From positions 62,001 through 126,000 of the forward strand of contig NZ_LANI01000003.1 of NCBI RefSeq assembly GCF_000982415.1: DNA of 64,000 nucleotides, read 5' to 3'. A program made the translations under genes and the position numbers. Numbering within the stretch: the first letter of the stretch is position 1; every line of letters begins with the position of its first letter. This document shows, piece by piece, positions 7,899 through 16,749 of this stretch. Source of the stretch: Kiloniella litopenaei. GTDB lineage: Bacteria > Pseudomonadota > Alphaproteobacteria > Kiloniellales > Kiloniellaceae. Below the pieces are notes generated by a model. It was not told where the DNA came from. It ran no database searches and worked only from the letters and a program-made list of their open reading frames with translations.

Positions 7899-8399
7899 CT
7901 ACGCTTCTCCTGCCGTATCCATCAAGGCAAGATCTACTGCATTTAATTCGGAATCCCCCCCAGAGGATACCAACTGGATCGCAGGGATAAGACGATCCCA
8001 CTCTGCAACTGCGGTCGCGACCAGATCTTCGGTTTGATCCTGAGAAAAACCATCTTGCCCTCTTAATGGCACCGTATGCCGATAAGCAGGCCCCCCGGTT
8101 TCAGGAACAAGATCAAAATGCCCAAGCCAGAGTTGATTGTTGACAGAAATCAACAGCTCACAAATACGGCTTTTGGCCAACTGTGGAATAACAACTTCAC
8201 TATGACAGGCAAAAAACATGGCCTGTAACTCGCCTTGCCATTGGAAATGAAGATGAAGTGGCCCCCAATGTCCTTCAATCACTGCTAGCAGCTCGAAGTC
8301 ACCTTCGCGCTCAAAATCCCAGTTATAGTCCAGGATCCATTCTTCGATAGCATCAATAGGATTGAAAGGTAGTCGCTCATTCGTAGTTTCTGAGTTCAT
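7899..8399 (-). CDS. YbjN domain-containing protein
   Basis: A 166-residue cytoplasmic protein of the YbjN family, which has the fold of type III secretion chaperones. It is acidic, with FELLAVIEGHWGPLHLHFQWQ near 36-56 and a VNNQLWLGHFDL segment near 108-119 typical of the family. It lies directly upstream of proC on the same strand and is probably cotranscribed with it. The upstream region has a GAGGGG Shine-Dalgarno and two direct copies of TGTGACA (8472-8478 and 8497-8503). The biochemical function of these proteins is not established. Confidence 0.82.
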   Translation of the reverse strand: MNSETTNERLPFNPIDAIEEWILDYNWDFEREGDFELLAVIEGHWGPLHLHFQWQGELQAMFFACHSEVVIPQLAKSRICELLISVNNQLWLGHFDLVPETGGPAYRHTVPLRGQDGFSQDQTEDLVATAVAEWDRLIPAIQLVSSGGDSELNAVDLALMDTAGEA

Positions 8400-8537
8400 T
8401 GCACTAACCCCTCACTAAGTATAGTTGAGCAAGATACAATAGTTACCGCCACAGTCCATATATTGAATTAATGTGACAGAGTACTACCAAATATAGTGTG
8501 ACACAGAACGAATCTTGGGATCAAGAAAAAACGTAAA

Positions 8538-8568
8538 ATAAAAGCCCGGGCAACAGCCGGGCTTTTAT
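8538..8568 (-). terminator. Terminator downstream of ubiK
   Basis: A perfect 12-bp stem, ATAAAAGCCCGG (8538-8549) with CCGGGCTTTTAT (8557-8568) and a 7-base loop. On the minus strand it is followed by T-rich sequence, as expected for the ubiK transcript. Confidence 0.88.
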
Positions 8569-8656
8569 GTATCTAGACGTCAGATCGCAAACTAAGCAGT
8601 CACAATTCACCTTATCTCCATAGAGATGACCAAGTGACCTCTGCTCACCCCATGAG

Positions 8657-8974
8657 TTATTCAGCTTTTTTAGGGGCCGCTTTTTTTGCCGCTGAGGTCC
8701 GCGTTTTTGCTTTTGATGCCCCTTCCAACTTATCCAGTCGAGCTTCAAGGGTTGCGACTTTTTCAGCCAGGTCTTCGCTTTCTTCGCGCGCTTTGACTGC
8801 AACAGCTTTCATCACGTCAAACTCTTCGCGTGGGACCACATCCATTTGAGAGATAATACGTTCAAACTGTTCACGAATCCGTGCTTCGACTTCCCCTCTC
8901 ATTCCTGCAGCAGCACCCATCGCGCTACTGGCAACTTTGGCCAAATCATCGAGGATACGGTTTTGAGTTTGCAT
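8657..8974 (-). CDS. ubiK: Ubiquinone biosynthesis accessory factor UbiK (BMFP family)
   Basis: A small helical coiled-coil protein that assists UbiJ and the Ubi complex in aerobic ubiquinone synthesis and also belongs to the membrane-fusogenic BMFP family. The sequence MQTQNRILDDLAKVASSAMG opens it, EEFDVMKAVAVKAREESEDL leads into the coiled coil (VATLEARLDKLEG), and the C-terminal tail is Ala/Lys rich (AAKKAAPKKAE). I take the ATG at 8974 (105 residues) because homologues start at this point; an in-frame start at 8989 adds five residues. It is monocistronic, with its own terminator, and divergent from hldD. Confidence 0.88.
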   Translation of the reverse strand: MQTQNRILDDLAKVASSAMGAAAGMRGEVEARIREQFERIISQMDVVPREEFDVMKAVAVKAREESEDLAEKVATLEARLDKLEGASKAKTRTSAAKKAAPKKAE

Positions 8975-9204
8975 GTCTTTGCCTTTCACATCGTAAGTCT
9001 GGTCAAAAGACCTCTAACAGACTCACATTTTTGACTTTATTTAAGCCTAATATGGCCCTTTGATCACTCTGCTTCAACCTTGTTCGTTATCGTTTAAACA
9101 AAGTTCTCAAAAAATATCCTTAAAATATCGATGCAAAAGCTTCTCTATAGCTTCTCAAAAGCATATATAGGAAAGCAGAAGATATATCACGAAAGGCTTT
9201 ACGC

Positions 9205-10188
9205 ATGTTTCTCGTTACTGGCGGCGCTGGTTTTATTGGATCAAACCTCGTTGCATCCCTTGTCGGACAAGGCAAATCCGTTGTCGTCAGCGACTGGCTT
9301 GGCCATGATGACAAATGGCGTAATCTTGCAAAACACGAACTTGAAGACATTATAAAGCCTGAAACACTCCCTGAGTTTTTAACCGAAAATGCAGATAAAC
9401 TCGAAGGTGTGTTTCACATGGGGGCCATTTCGGCGACCACCGAAACCGATGGCGATGCCCTTATGGAAAACAACTTTAAACTTAGCAAAGAACTTTGGCA
9501 TTTCTGTGCGAAGCATAGCATTCCTTATATTTATGCCTCCTCTGCTGCAACTTATGGCGGCGGAGAACACGGTTTTGATGACGAAGAAGACATCACACAC
9601 CTTGCCAAACTCCAACCTCTAAATGGCTATGGCTGGAGCAAGCAACTCTTTGATCGCTGGGTAGCACGCCGGATTGAAAACAACGATCCCCAACCACCAC
9701 AATGGGCCGGTCTCAAATTTTTTAACGTCTATGGCCCAAACGAATATCACAAAGGTGGACAGGCAAGCGTTGCATTCCACCTTTTCAATCAGGTGACGTC
9801 CGGTGAAGCCGCAAAGCTATTCCAATCGCATCACCCTGATTATTCTGATGGCGGACAACTACGTGACTTTATCGCAGTTGAAGATTGCGTGCGTGTTATG
9901 ATGTGGCTAAAGGACAATCCGACAGTTAGTGGCCTGTTCAACGTCGGAACAGGTCAGGCAAGGTCTTTCGTTGATTTAGCCCGGGCAGTGTTCTCGGCAA
10001 TGAACCGTAATGAGAATATCAAATACGTCCCGACGCCAGAAAATATTCGTGACAAATACCAATACTTCACCGAAGCCCGTATGAGTAAGCTAAAAGAGGC
10101 CGGGTACGACCATCCCTTCACATCATTGGAAGAAGGTGTGCAACGTTACGTCACAGAATTTCTTGCACAGGAAGACGCATATAAATGA
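9205..10188 (+). CDS. hldD: ADP-L-glycero-D-manno-heptose-6-epimerase
   Basis: This SDR-family epimerase makes ADP-L-glycero-D-manno-heptose for the lipopolysaccharide inner core. It has 327 residues. The NAD-binding GGAGFIGSN is at 6-14, the catalytic Y142-xxx-K146 is in NGYGWSKQLFD, and KFFNVYGPNEYHKG marks the HldD subfamily rather than GalE. It heads a four-gene run (hldD, lgt, MidA-like, pgeF) in which each gene overlaps the next by four bases. An AAAGG ribosome site precedes the ATG. It implies a heptose-containing LPS core and a Gram-negative envelope. Confidence 0.93.
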   Translation: MFLVTGGAGFIGSNLVASLVGQGKSVVVSDWLGHDDKWRNLAKHELEDIIKPETLPEFLTENADKLEGVFHMGAISATTETDGDALMENNFKLSKELWHFCAKHSIPYIYASSAATYGGGEHGFDDEEDITHLAKLQPLNGYGWSKQLFDRWVARRIENNDPQPPQWAGLKFFNVYGPNEYHKGGQASVAFHLFNQVTSGEAAKLFQSHHPDYSDGGQLRDFIAVEDCVRVMMWLKDNPTVSGLFNVGTGQARSFVDLARAVFSAMNRNENIKYVPTPENIRDKYQYFTEARMSKLKEAGYDHPFTSLEEGVQRYVTEFLAQEDAYK

Positions 10189-11084
10189 CACAGGAATTGG
10201 TCTTCGCTGCACTCACCTATCCAGAAATTGACCCCATAGCCATTAGCTTGGGCCCTTTGGCGATACGTTGGTATTCGCTGGCTTACATATTTGGCATCAT
10301 TCTTGGTTGGCGCTATTGCCGATGGCTTTGCTTTCAGGCCCCGAGACAACTACGCCCGATTGCCATGGATGACTTTATCGTTTGGGTGACACTGGGGATC
10401 ATTCTTGGCGGAAGACTGGGTTATGTACTTTTCTATAACTTCACCTATTTCCTTTATAATCCGCTCGAAATTCTAGCCGTTTGGCAAGGGGGAATGAGCT
10501 TCCATGGTGGCCTTTTAGGTGTCATTACAGCCATGGTTCTCTTTGCCCGCAAAGAAAAGATACACTTTCTCGCGCTGGCCGATATTATAGCCTGTGCGAC
10601 ACCAATTGGCCTGCTCTTTGGTCGTCTCGCAAACTTTATCAACGGTGAGCTATTTGGCCGGGTAACAACGGCAGAAATTGGCATGGTATTCCCGGATGGG
10701 GGGCCTCTGCCTCGCCATCCAAGCCAACTCTACGAAGCAGGCCTCGAAGGACTTACCTTGCTTCTGGTTCTCTATCTCGTTGTCCGAGCAGGCGGACTTC
10801 GTCGCAGAGGCCTGACAGCAGGCTTGTTCCTGGTTGGATACGGCCTGTCCCGAACAGTTGTTGAATTTTTCAGAGAACCGGACGCCCACATCGGCTTCCT
10901 CTTTGCAGAAATAACAATTGGGCAGCTTCTGTCATCGCCTATGATACTCGGCGGTATCATTTTGGTGGTTCTGGCTTTTCGGCAACCGCTCCAAACAACC
11001 GGACCAGAATTCAAACCTGAAGACATCTCCCCAAAAGAGGCTGATAAAGCGGCAAAAAAGAAAGCTTCATCGAATAAGAAATGA
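10185..11084 (+). CDS. lgt: Prolipoprotein diacylglyceryl transferase
   Basis: Inner-membrane enzyme that transfers diacylglycerol from phosphatidylglycerol to the lipobox cysteine, the first step of lipoprotein maturation. The 299-residue protein has about seven hydrophobic helices. H107 lies in MSFHGGLLG, and the Lgt signature GRLANFINGELFGR is near 147-160. The C terminus is a lysine-rich cytoplasmic tail (KEADKAAKKKASSNKK), longer than in many homologues. It overlaps hldD and the following methyltransferase by ATGA junctions. Substrates in this window include the lipoproteins at 13.1 and 57-59 kb. Confidence 0.95.
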   Translation: MTQELVFAALTYPEIDPIAISLGPLAIRWYSLAYIFGIILGWRYCRWLCFQAPRQLRPIAMDDFIVWVTLGIILGGRLGYVLFYNFTYFLYNPLEILAVWQGGMSFHGGLLGVITAMVLFARKEKIHFLALADIIACATPIGLLFGRLANFINGELFGRVTTAEIGMVFPDGGPLPRHPSQLYEAGLEGLTLLLVLYLVVRAGGLRRRGLTAGLFLVGYGLSRTVVEFFREPDAHIGFLFAEITIGQLLSSPMILGGIILVVLAFRQPLQTTGPEFKPEDISPKEADKAAKKKASSNKK

Positions 11085-12199
11085 ATACAACGCCCAAAAA
11101 AGGATCACTTTTTGAAAGCTTTCGTCGGCGCATAAAGCTAGAAGGTGCCATATCCGTCGCTGATTATATGGCTGATGTTCTGGTCGCCCCGACACATGGC
11201 TATTACATGTCGAATGAACCTTTTGGCCTATCCGGAGATTTCATAACCTCCCCCGAAATAAGCCAGATGTTTGGTGAGCTTATCGGTTTTTGGTGTGCAG
11301 ATACCTGGTACAATATGGGGGGGCCAACAGAAATTCATTTGGTCGAGATGGGACCAGGCCGCGGTACACTCATGAGCGACCTAATGCGGGCGGCTGCAAT
11401 GGTGCCCGGTTTTCACCAGACTGTGAAAATAAACCTTATTGAAGTCAGCCCGAAGCTACGAAAAAAGCAAAAAGAAGCCCTAAGCGGATATGATGTTAGC
11501 TGGCATGACGACTTGACAGATCTCCCCAAGGGGCCCTGTATCTTTATTGCCAATGAATTCTTTGATGCCCTGCCTTTTCGTCAATTCGAGCGATCTCCCA
11601 AAGGCTGGTGCGAGCGCTTGGTCACCTTGAACGAAAATGAAACCGATCTGGTCTTTACGCTTTCCCCCCCATCAAAAGCGATTGAGACGATTATTCCCCA
11701 AGAGTTAATTGATAATCATGAGGGAGCCGTCGTAGAGCTTTCATCAATAGCGGCCAACGTTTCTGCACAGGTATCCCATCATATCAGTCACTATGGTGGC
11801 GCCGCGCTTTTCGTAGATTATGGGTGGGAAAAACCAACAGCAAAACCAAGCCTACAAGCTATCCGTAATCACAAAAAACACCCAGTCCTGAAAGAACCGG
11901 GTACAGCAGATATTTCTGCGTTTGTTGATTTCCCCACTTTGAAAAAATCAGCTGAAGCAAATGGAGTTGCTGTTCATGGCCCTGTGAATCAGGGGGATTT
12001 CCTGAAAAATCTTGGGATTGAACAGCGCGCCGAAATGTTACGCTTAAACGCCGATAAAAAGCAGGCTATAGATATTACGGCAGCAGAACACCGGCTGACC
12101 GACCCGAGTCAAATGGGAACCCTGTTCAAAGTCATGGCCCTGACAAAACCTGATCAGCCCACTCCAGCTGCATTTCCAGAACCAAAGGAAATATCATGA
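11081..12199 (+). CDS. MidA/NDUFAF7-family SAM-dependent methyltransferase
   Basis: A 372-residue class I methyltransferase of the DUF185 family. Human NDUFAF7 methylates an arginine of a complex I subunit; bacterial roles are less defined. Evidence is ISVADYMADVLVAPTHGYYM near the start, the GDFITSPEISQMFGELIG block, the SAM-binding motif EMGPGRGTLMSDLMR near 88-102, IANEFFDALPFRQF mid-protein and LFVDYGW in the second half. It sits between lgt and pgeF with four-base overlaps on both sides, a conserved alphaproteobacterial arrangement. Confidence 0.9.
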   Translation: MNTTPKKGSLFESFRRRIKLEGAISVADYMADVLVAPTHGYYMSNEPFGLSGDFITSPEISQMFGELIGFWCADTWYNMGGPTEIHLVEMGPGRGTLMSDLMRAAAMVPGFHQTVKINLIEVSPKLRKKQKEALSGYDVSWHDDLTDLPKGPCIFIANEFFDALPFRQFERSPKGWCERLVTLNENETDLVFTLSPPSKAIETIIPQELIDNHEGAVVELSSIAANVSAQVSHHISHYGGAALFVDYGWEKPTAKPSLQAIRNHKKHPVLKEPGTADISAFVDFPTLKKSAEANGVAVHGPVNQGDFLKNLGIEQRAEMLRLNADKKQAIDITAAEHRLTDPSQMGTLFKVMALTKPDQPTPAAFPEPKEIS

Positions 12200-12972
12200 T
12201 AAAAAACCCCGTACTGGATCAGCACAAGAACATCAAGCATGGTTTTCTGACCCGACAGGATGGAGTGAGTGAAGGTTTGTATTCATCGCTTAATTGCGGA
12301 TATGGTGCCGATGAGCCTCATGAAAATGTAACCCAAAACAGGTTGCTTGCACTTGAGCAAATGGGTTGTCCCCAAGCCAAACTTGTCACTGGGTATCAAA
12401 TTCATTCCGCAAATGTAGAGATCGTCAAAACACCCTGGAAATGCCCCGACGATGCCCCGCAAGTTGATGCCTTGGTAACCAACCAACCCGATCTCGCCCT
12501 GGGTATTATGACCGCAGATTGTGCGCCGGTTCTTTTTGCTGATCCTGATGCACAAGTGATCGGGGCGGCACATGCGGGTTGGCAGGGTGCGATCAAAGGG
12601 GTTACCGATAACACGATCGAAGCCATGGAAAGCCTGGGTGCAACCAGATCAAATATCTATACGGCAATTGGCCCCTGTATTGCCCAAGCCTCTTATGAAG
12701 TTGGCGCCGAGTTTGCACATCGTTTCTTTGAAGATACTGATGATAATATGGCTTACTTCATTCCCTCGCCCCGAGAAGGGAAATTTCTTTTTGACCTTCG
12801 CCAATATGTTGGCGACAGATTGAAAAAATCCGGTGCGAAACAAGTATCCATTTCAAAGAATGATACCTATGCCGAAGAAAACCTGTTTTTCAGCTATCGC
12901 CGTTCCTGCCACAGAAAAGAAGCTGATTACGGCAGAGGTATATCCATCATATCACTCGAAAGAACAAGCTGA
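12196..12972 (+). CDS. pgeF: Peptidoglycan editing factor PgeF (YfiH family)
   Basis: A 258-residue multicopper-laccase-like fold protein. In E. coli the YfiH enzyme corrects misincorporated residues in peptidoglycan precursors; the family also shows polyphenol oxidase and adenosine deaminase activities. GYQIHSANV carries the first metal histidine. ALVTNQPDLALGIMTADCAPVLFAD, AAHAGWQGAIKGV and AIGPCIAQASYEVG give the remaining Cys/His ligands, and FSYRRSCHRKEADYGR closes the protein. It ends the hldD-lgt-methyltransferase run; a 22-codon frame overlaps its stop (TGATG). Confidence 0.93.
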   Translation: MIKNPVLDQHKNIKHGFLTRQDGVSEGLYSSLNCGYGADEPHENVTQNRLLALEQMGCPQAKLVTGYQIHSANVEIVKTPWKCPDDAPQVDALVTNQPDLALGIMTADCAPVLFADPDAQVIGAAHAGWQGAIKGVTDNTIEAMESLGATRSNIYTAIGPCIAQASYEVGAEFAHRFFEDTDDNMAYFIPSPREGKFLFDLRQYVGDRLKKSGAKQVSISKNDTYAEENLFFSYRRSCHRKEADYGRGISIISLERTS

Positions 12973-13040
12973 TGCCACACTTAATTCTCTTCTTTCTAAT
13001 GTGTATTCTCGGCATTCTCGCGACGTGCAGTTTTATGTGA
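12972..13040 (+). CDS. Possible small hydrophobic peptide (22 aa)
   Basis: An ATG overlapping the pgeF TGA (TGATG) opens a 22-codon frame, MPHLILFFLMCILGILATCSFM. It is almost wholly hydrophobic with an LATC lipobox-like end. The overlap with pgeF would allow translational coupling. No homologue is known to me, and chance cannot be excluded. Confidence 0.25.
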   Translation: MPHLILFFLMCILGILATCSFM

Positions 13041-13088
13041 TAACAAATTCAGCTCAATATCCATGCCTTTGTTTCATTACTCAATTAT

Positions 13089-14000
13089 ATGACCAGATTA
13101 TTTCCTCTTCTTGCTATCTTGATGATTACCGCCTGTGGCCCTCTGCCCCGGCCTTTCATTGCGCAGGAACCAAATAGCAACCCGCTCCTTCAGCTAGAGA
13201 ATACCCGCCCCCTTGCTGTTGAGCCGCCTATTTTCAAGGTAGATGAAACAGCGACAGAGACAAATGACCTTACCTTGTGGGCACAGGATAACCTGAGCAT
13301 CGCTTTACGTGACCAGGATTTACCGGCAGCAAACTATGCTTTTGCCTCGAATAGCCTGCACCTATACAGCAGCTTTGAAACAGAAAGGATTGCTGGCGAT
13401 CAAGTTCTATTGAGCCTCAAAATCAAAGTTACCGAAACCGCAACGCCTGATCTTTTGCTGGTTGAATTGGAAGAAATAACCAAAGTCCCCGCGGTACATT
13501 TGACTAAAGATGCAAAACCAGTTCTTGCGGAGCTCATAAAAAGAGCAGCACAAAACGTTAGTTTCAAAATCTCACAGCTTGATCAGGAAAACGATCCCCA
13601 ACCACAGGCGACAGATCATATTTCTATCCAACTCGCCTCTTTGCCTGATAATCTTGATGACAGAACCAGGAAAGTACTGGAAAGCGAATTAAGAGCCTCA
13701 TTCCAAATCAGAAAGCTGTATCTGACACACCAGTCAAACGAGGCCTCTACTTACAAGCTCAACTTGAAAATCAATCTGTCCAAACAAAACGATCAAGGCA
13801 TTTTGTCCCTACTCTGGATTCTAGAAGACAGCGCCAACGGTGACGAAATCGGCCAAATCAGCCAAACCAACCCAATTCCCAATCTCCCACTTTCGCGTAT
13901 ACTAATTCCGGCCTCAGAGGCAATTGCAGAGGGAACTTCTATGGGAATCAAGGACTTGCTGCAACAAAAGAGTCTTCAAAATCAAACTGTTCTGAAATAA
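13089..14000 (+). CDS. Hypothetical lipoprotein
   Basis: A 303-residue protein with a lipoprotein signal peptide, MTRLFPLLAILMITACGP, whose lipobox ITAC puts the acylated cysteine at residue 16. The rest is soluble, mixed alpha/beta and not recognised as a named family. The central region (AAQNVSFKISQL, RKVLESELRASFQIRKLY) and the C-terminal third look like a two-domain periplasmic protein. It follows pgeF by 117 bases on the same strand and precedes prs. The Lgt encoded 2 kb upstream would lipidate it. Function unknown. Confidence 0.75.
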   Translation: MTRLFPLLAILMITACGPLPRPFIAQEPNSNPLLQLENTRPLAVEPPIFKVDETATETNDLTLWAQDNLSIALRDQDLPAANYAFASNSLHLYSSFETERIAGDQVLLSLKIKVTETATPDLLLVELEEITKVPAVHLTKDAKPVLAELIKRAAQNVSFKISQLDQENDPQPQATDHISIQLASLPDNLDDRTRKVLESELRASFQIRKLYLTHQSNEASTYKLNLKINLSKQNDQGILSLLWILEDSANGDEIGQISQTNPIPNLPLSRILIPASEAIAEGTSMGIKDLLQQKSLQNQTVLK

Positions 14001-14125
14001 GCAAGAAACGAATCTTTATGGGCGTTTACAGAAAAGACTGAGATTGCTAAGTTCCGCCCGTCCAATATGAAAACTGCCGACAAGTCATCTGTTATGGCTT
14101 GTCCAGCCTAGCCGGGGATTTTGGC

Positions 14126-15058
14126 GTGAAGATCTTAACGGGTAACAGCAACCGACCATTGGCCGAGGCCATTTCTGCATATTTGAATCTGCCACTGACA
14201 AAAGCATCAGTGAGACGGTTTTCTGATGAAGAAGTTTTTGTGGAAATCCACGAAAACGTGCGCGGTGAAGACGTATTTATTATTCAACCGACATCCTATC
14301 CTACCAATGACAACCTTATGGAACTTTTGGTAACGATAGATGCACTGAAACGCAGCTCAGCAAGCCGCATAACAGCCGTAATGCCATACTATGGCTACGC
14401 AAGGCAGGATCGTAAATCCAGCCCTCGCACACCAATTTCGGCGAAACTTGTTGCAAACCTGATTCAAACTGCCGGGGCGGATCGCGTTCTGACCATGGAT
14501 CTCCATGCAGGACAGATCCAGGGCTTCTTTGACATTCCGACAGATAACCTTTTTGCGGCACCTGTCTTTATCAAAGACATCCAAGAAAGAACCTCCGACG
14601 GACCTTTGACAATTGTATCACCTGACGTTGGTGGTGTTGTTCGCGCAAGAGCAATTGCCAAACGCCTTGATGCAGATCTGGCAATTATCGACAAACGTCG
14701 TGAAAAAGCCGGTGTTTCAGAAGTGATGAACATCATCGGCGATGTAAAAGGTCAGCGTTGCATTCTGATCGATGACATCGTGGATTCGGCTGGTACCCTC
14801 TGTAATGCAGCCGGTGCCTTGAAGGATGCGGGCGCAACAGCAGTTTCTGCCTACATCTCTCACGGTGTTCTATCTGGTGGTGCTGTGGCGCGGGTCACCT
14901 CTTCTCCGCTTGAGGAGCTTGTCACGACAGATTCAATCCAGGCAACAGAAGCAGTTCGGGTTGCTCATAACATGCGTCAAATTTCCGTTGCACCATTACT
15001 TGGTGAAGCAATGCGCCGCATCAGTGATGAGCAATCTGTATCCTGTCTGTTTGACTGA
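14126..15058 (+). CDS. prs: Ribose-phosphate pyrophosphokinase (PRPP synthetase)
   Basis: Makes PRPP from ribose 5-phosphate and ATP for nucleotide, His and Trp synthesis. The start is the GTG at 14126, which gives the canonical N terminus [16 protein letters not shown] and 310 residues, the family length. GGGGA at 14114-14118 is correctly spaced before it. An upstream in-frame TTG (14099) would add nine unconserved residues. Motifs include [15 protein letters not shown], the [13 protein letters not shown] loop, [11 protein letters not shown] and the PRPP-binding DDIVDSAGT. The gene is monocistronic or grouped loosely with rplY. Confidence 0.95.
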   Translation: MKILTGNSNRPLAEAISAYLNLPLTKASVRRFSDEEVFVEIHENVRGEDVFIIQPTSYPTNDNLMELLVTIDALKRSSASRITAVMPYYGYARQDRKSSPRTPISAKLVANLIQTAGADRVLTMDLHAGQIQGFFDIPTDNLFAAPVFIKDIQERTSDGPLTIVSPDVGGVVRARAIAKRLDADLAIIDKRREKAGVSEVMNIIGDVKGQRCILIDDIVDSAGTLCNAAGALKDAGATAVSAYISHGVLSGGAVARVTSSPLEELVTTDSIQATEAVRVAHNMRQISVAPLLGEAMRRISDEQSVSCLFD

Positions 15059-15093
15059 TTGCGGCTAACCACGGTTAATTACTGCGGATTAAT

Positions 15094-15122
15094 TTGACGA
15101 ATAGCTTTCGTCCGTATACAAG
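15094..15122 (+). promoter_or_regulatory. Possible promoter of rplY
   Basis: TTGACG (15094-15099) is followed after 17 bases by TACAAG (15117-15122), or after 15 by TATACA. It lies about 100 bases before the rplY start, in a 163-base leader that also contains an imperfect GC-rich hairpin near 15173-15195. Motif match only. Confidence 0.35.
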
Positions 15123-15221
15123 ACGGGCGAATTCTCTGGCTCAGCACCCCTGGAGGCTGGCCAGTTACTGCATCGGCGGAGCAAATGCTCTGCCGCTGTC
15201 ATTTTACTTTTGGAGACTAAA

Positions 15222-15869
15222 ATGAGTGATATCACAAAAGTGAGCGCTGAAGCTCGCGATAGAGCCGGCAAGGGGCCCGCTCGTGCCGCTCGTCGTGCAG
15301 GCCTGGTTCCTGCCGTCATCTATGGTGCAAAAAAAGACCCTGTCATGATCAACCTGGACCCACGTCCGATCGTTAAAGAGTACAACTCTGGTCACTTTGG
15401 TACCCGCCTTTGGGAAATCGAAGTTGGTGGTAAAAAAGAGCGTACACTTCCACGTGACATTCAATTGCACCCTGTAACAGACATGGTTGAGCACGTTGAC
15501 TTCCTTCGCGTTTCTGCCAAAACATCTGTTAACGTGATGATCCCTGTTGCATTCATCAACGAAGATACTTGCCCTGGCCTTAAACAGGGTGGTGTTCTTA
15601 ACGTTGTACGTTATGACATCGAGCTATCTTGCCGCGCTGACCACATTCCAGAAAACATCGAAGTTGATCTGGCTGGTGTTGAGCTGGGTGACAGTGTTCA
15701 CATTTCTTCCGTGACTCTTCCCGACGGCACAGAGCCAGTAATTTCTGATCGTGACTTCACAATCGCGACGATTGCTGTACCAAGCTCTGTTAAGTCTGCG
15801 AAAGCTGATGAAGAAGGCGAAGAAGAAGTTGCAGGTGAAGAAGAAGCAGCACCAGCAGCTGAAGAGTAA
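15222..15869 (+). CDS. rplY: 50S ribosomal protein L25 (CTC type)
   Basis: Binds 5S rRNA in the large subunit. The start is ATG 15222, seven bases after GGAG; a TTG four codons upstream is not needed. The 215-residue product is the long general-stress (TL5/CTC) form. The N-terminal L25 domain has RAGKGPARAARRAGLVPAVIYG, and a C-terminal beta domain spans about residues 95-190. The acidic, Glu/Ala-rich tail (EEGEEEVAGEEEAAPAAEE) is common in alphaproteobacterial L25. pth follows after 41 bases, the usual rplY-pth-ychF order. Confidence 0.95.
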   Translation: MSDITKVSAEARDRAGKGPARAARRAGLVPAVIYGAKKDPVMINLDPRPIVKEYNSGHFGTRLWEIEVGGKKERTLPRDIQLHPVTDMVEHVDFLRVSAKTSVNVMIPVAFINEDTCPGLKQGGVLNVVRYDIELSCRADHIPENIEVDLAGVELGDSVHISSVTLPDGTEPVISDRDFTIATIAVPSSVKSAKADEEGEEEVAGEEEAAPAAEE

Positions 15870-15910
15870 GATATCTCTATTTTGATCTGAGAACCTAGAG
15901 GTAAACTGAC

Positions 15911-16657
15911 ATGCTATTGTTTGTGGGTCTCGGTAATCCAGGTCAAAAGTACGAGAATAACCGACACAACATCGGTTTTATGGCGGTGGACAATATTGTC
16001 CACCGCCATAACTTTTCACCCTGGCGTTCTCGTTTTCAGGGAAAGACTTCTGAGGGCAGGATTGGAACCGAAAAGGTTCTTATCCTCAAACCAGAAACCT
16101 ATATGAACGAATCTGGCCGTGCTGTTGGCGAAGCAATTCGTTTTTTTAAAATCGATCCCGAAGATGTCTTTGTCTTTTATGACGAGCTTGATCTTGCCCC
16201 CGGGAAGCTCCGCATCAAGAAAGCAGGTGGGTCAGGTGGTCATAATGGCATCAAATCTATTGATGCACATATTGGCAAAGAGTACTGGCGCTTGCGGATG
16301 GGAATTGGTCACCCAGGCAAAGAACGTGTTACCAGTCATGTTCTCGGTGACTTTTCAAAGGCTGATCAAGATTGGCTCGGCAAAGAAATTGACGCCATTT
16401 CCCGACACATCGACCTGCTTGCAAAGGGTGACACCCCTGGCTTTATGTCAAAGGTTGCCCAAGACGTTGCGCCCCCCAAAGCAAAGAAAATGTCGACACA
16501 AAAAGCACCATCTGAAATGCCCGGGGATGACAAAAAAGCTCCTAAAACAGTAAAGCAAGAAACAACCAAGACAGATGCAAACGTCAAAAAGAGCAAAGAC
16601 GGATGGCAATCGACCTTGGCTAACTGGTTCAGTAATAGTAAAACCCCCCAAGATTAA
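15911..16657 (+). CDS. pth: Peptidyl-tRNA hydrolase
   Basis: Releases tRNA from peptidyl-tRNA that drops off ribosomes. The core (about residues 1-190) is standard: GLGNPGQKYENNRHNIGF with the catalytic His, the KPETYMNESG Asn region, FYDELDLAPGKLRIKKAGGSGGHNGIKS, and RMGIGHPG. An unusual C-terminal extension of about 60 residues follows, rich in Lys, Pro and Thr and ending KSKDGWQSTLANWFSNSKTPQD; it is predicted disordered and may contact RNA. An AGAGGT ribosome site precedes the ATG. It lies between rplY and ychF. Confidence 0.95.
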   Translation: MLLFVGLGNPGQKYENNRHNIGFMAVDNIVHRHNFSPWRSRFQGKTSEGRIGTEKVLILKPETYMNESGRAVGEAIRFFKIDPEDVFVFYDELDLAPGKLRIKKAGGSGGHNGIKSIDAHIGKEYWRLRMGIGHPGKERVTSHVLGDFSKADQDWLGKEIDAISRHIDLLAKGDTPGFMSKVAQDVAPPKAKKMSTQKAPSEMPGDDKKAPKTVKQETTKTDANVKKSKDGWQSTLANWFSNSKTPQD

Positions 16658-16749
16658 TGATATTTTTAGCCATTGGCTTAATTAGATAACAACTGTTCTC
16701 GGCATTACAGACCATGCTTCGACGAGAACCATAGTGAAAGGGAATACCC

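Noticed and set aside
14094-14111. Short frame MACPA upstream of prs as a leader peptide
   Set aside because: Only five codons, with no attenuator hairpin or codon pattern that would suggest control.
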